Origin: Limisphaera sp026417315
Lineage (GTDB): Bacteria; Verrucomicrobiota; Verrucomicrobiia; Limisphaerales; Limisphaeraceae
Length of the DNA stretch: 64,000 nt
Assembly (NCBI RefSeq): GCF_049537125.1
Contig: NZ_JBMVQY010000002.1
Location: 496,001 to 560,000, forward strand
Direction of reading: 5' to 3'
The notes under the pieces were generated by a model. It made no database searches. It saw nothing but the letters and a program-made list of their open reading frames with translations, and was not told the origin of the DNA. Shown one piece after another: positions 63,040-64,000 of the stretch. The position numbers and the translations under genes are program-made. Every line of letters begins with the position of its first letter. The first letter of the stretch is position 1.

Positions 63040-64000
63040 ATGCGAGTGACGGCCGATCGACGATATGCGGGTGTGTTGGTGCCGGTGTTTGCCGTGCGGA
63101 CGGCGGACGACCTCGGCATCGGCGACACGGCGGGCGTGCGCGCACTGTTGCGGTGGTGTCGCGCGCACGATCTGCAAATCCTGCAAACGCTGCCGATTCT
63201 GGAGCTGAGCGACGACTTCAGCCCCTACAACGCCATCAGTGCCCAGGCCATCGAGTTCAGTACGTTGACGTTGCGGCCCGATACGTTGCCCGACCTATTG
63301 CCGGAGCAGTTCGATGCGGTGGTGCGGTCGGCAGAAGTCGCAGAGCTGCGTCGCGGGCCGGTGCGCTACGAGCCGGTCCGCCGTCTGAAGCGCAGGTTGT
63401 TGGAGGCGGCGTTTGCGACCTTTGTTCAACGGCACTGGAAACGGGACACCGAGCGCGCGCGCGCCTTCCAAGCGTTCCTGACCGCCGAGGCCGCCTGGTT
63501 GCCGGACTACACCCTGTTTCGGGTGTTGATGGACGAAAACGACGGCTCGCCGGCCTGGGAATACTGGCCACGAGAACATCAGACCCCTGAAGCGGCGCGG
63601 GGCTGGTGGGAAACCCTGCCCGAAGCGAGGCGCGCGGCCCTGGACCAACGCCGGCTTTTTTACAGTTACGTGCAATGGATCGCCCACCAACAGTGGGCCG
63701 AGGTTCGACAGGAAGCCGAGCGCCTGGGCGTGGCGCTGATGGGGGACATGCCCTATGGCATTGCCCGGGCCAGTGTGGATGTGTGGGCGCACCGATCCTT
63801 GTTCGACCTGGAGTGGTGCGGGGGTGCACCCCCCGAATGGACCTTCCGGGGAGATCCGTTCATCGAGAAATGGGGTCAGAACTGGGGCATTCCCAACTAT
63901 GCCTGGGAGGCGCACCGCCGCGAGGGCTTTGCGTGGTGGCGCCGGCGGGTGGGCAGTCTGGCCCGGGTGTTCCACCTCTACCGCATCGATCACGTTCTCG
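63040..64000 (+). CDS. malQ: 4-alpha-glucanotransferase, N-terminal part
   Basis: The first 320 codons of a GH77 amylomaltase; the gene runs off the right edge. This enzyme moves alpha-1,4-glucan chains during maltodextrin or glycogen metabolism. Visible motifs are DDLGIGDTAGVRALLRWC, LPILELSDDFSPYNAISAQA, VALMGDMPYGIARASVDVWAH, RGDPFIEKWGQNWGIPNYAWEAHRREGFAWW and YRIDHVL at the edge, the start of the catalytic region. The ATG lies 36 nt after the PfkB kinase, so it may belong to the same operon. Confidence 0.93.
   Translation, partial: MRVTADRRYAGVLVPVFAVRTADDLGIGDTAGVRALLRWCRAHDLQILQTLPILELSDDFSPYNAISAQAIEFSTLTLRPDTLPDLLPEQFDAVVRSAEVAELRRGPVRYEPVRRLKRRLLEAAFATFVQRHWKRDTERARAFQAFLTAEAAWLPDYTLFRVLMDENDGSPAWEYWPREHQTPEAARGWWETLPEARRAALDQRRLFYSYVQWIAHQQWAEVRQEAERLGVALMGDMPYGIARASVDVWAHRSLFDLEWCGGAPPEWTFRGDPFIEKWGQNWGIPNYAWEAHRREGFAWWRRRVGSLARVFHLYRIDHVL

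Noticed and set aside
1..64000. CRISPR arrays, prophage or insertion-sequence genes
   Set aside because: No regularly spaced short repeats, integrase, transposase or phage structural genes were found; the repeats seen are tandem coding units or short palindromes.

Overview
The window looks like chromosomal DNA of a high-GC member of the Verrucomicrobiota, probably near the Limisphaera/Pedosphaera group. This is inferred from gene content. It holds two PEP-CTERM proteins, two proteins with a VPDSG-CTERM-like tail (here V/M-P-D-G-G-S-T-L-A-L), an H-X9-DG pseudopilin, DUF1080-type carbohydrate modules, GH32 and GH51 enzymes, Tat-exported oxidoreductases and very large secreted beta-sandwich/FN3 proteins. 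All four tRNAs encode CCA. Many starts overlap the previous stop (ATGA or GTGA), and Shine-Dalgarno sequences are often weak or absent.

Layout. 1-1.3 kb: aroA (cut by the edge) and tyrA on the minus strand. 1.5-6.1 kb: hpf, then a coupled amidohydrolase-bioF-bioA run. 6.4-8.2 kb: two paralogous exported VPDSG-type proteins. 9-15 kb: a Tat-exported Gfo/Idh/MocA oxidoreductase, then minus-strand cobB, a GH32 fructan hydrolase and a sugar porter. 15-18 kb: sparse, repeat-bearing DNA around a CHRD/PEP-CTERM protein. 18-24.9 kb: one 2323-residue secreted protein containing an almost perfect 1182-nt tandem repeat. 25-33.6 kb: two ABC-2 permeases, a lipoprotein-sorting-like protein, two metallo-beta-lactamase-fold proteins, a nitroreductase, an SGNH hydrolase and a DUF1080 protein. 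34.8-38.3 kb: a LamG-like PEP-CTERM protein and a GH51 arabinofuranosidase. 39-43.7 kb: mutL, a prenyl synthase, a Tat-exported aldo/keto reductase. 44-49 kb: a four-gene operon of two small W-x-D helical-hairpin proteins, a coiled-coil protein and a membrane-anchored FtsK/SpoIIIE ATPase. 49-53 kb: a pseudouridine synthase, tRNA-Gln and a zinc-ribbon/rnc/btpA operon. 53-55.6 kb: a minus-strand VTC/DUF4956/HlyD operon. 56.5-58.8 kb: pseudopilin, lipoprotein and tRNA-His/Arg/Cys. 59-64 kb: trpD, a conserved unknown coupled to a PfkB kinase, and malQ (cut by the edge).

The best candidate for an undescribed system is the 44.1-49.0 kb operon. It has the parts of a type VII (WXG100/EssC-like) secretion system, but the small proteins carry W-x-D instead of W-x-G, and the ATPase has a coiled-coil N-terminus with no visible FHA domain. 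Other points of interest are the very recent tandem amplification in the giant secreted protein, the VTC/DUF4956/HlyD operon, and two related composite intergenic repeat elements (15.4-15.8 and 33.8-34.2 kb) built from the same two modules in the same order.
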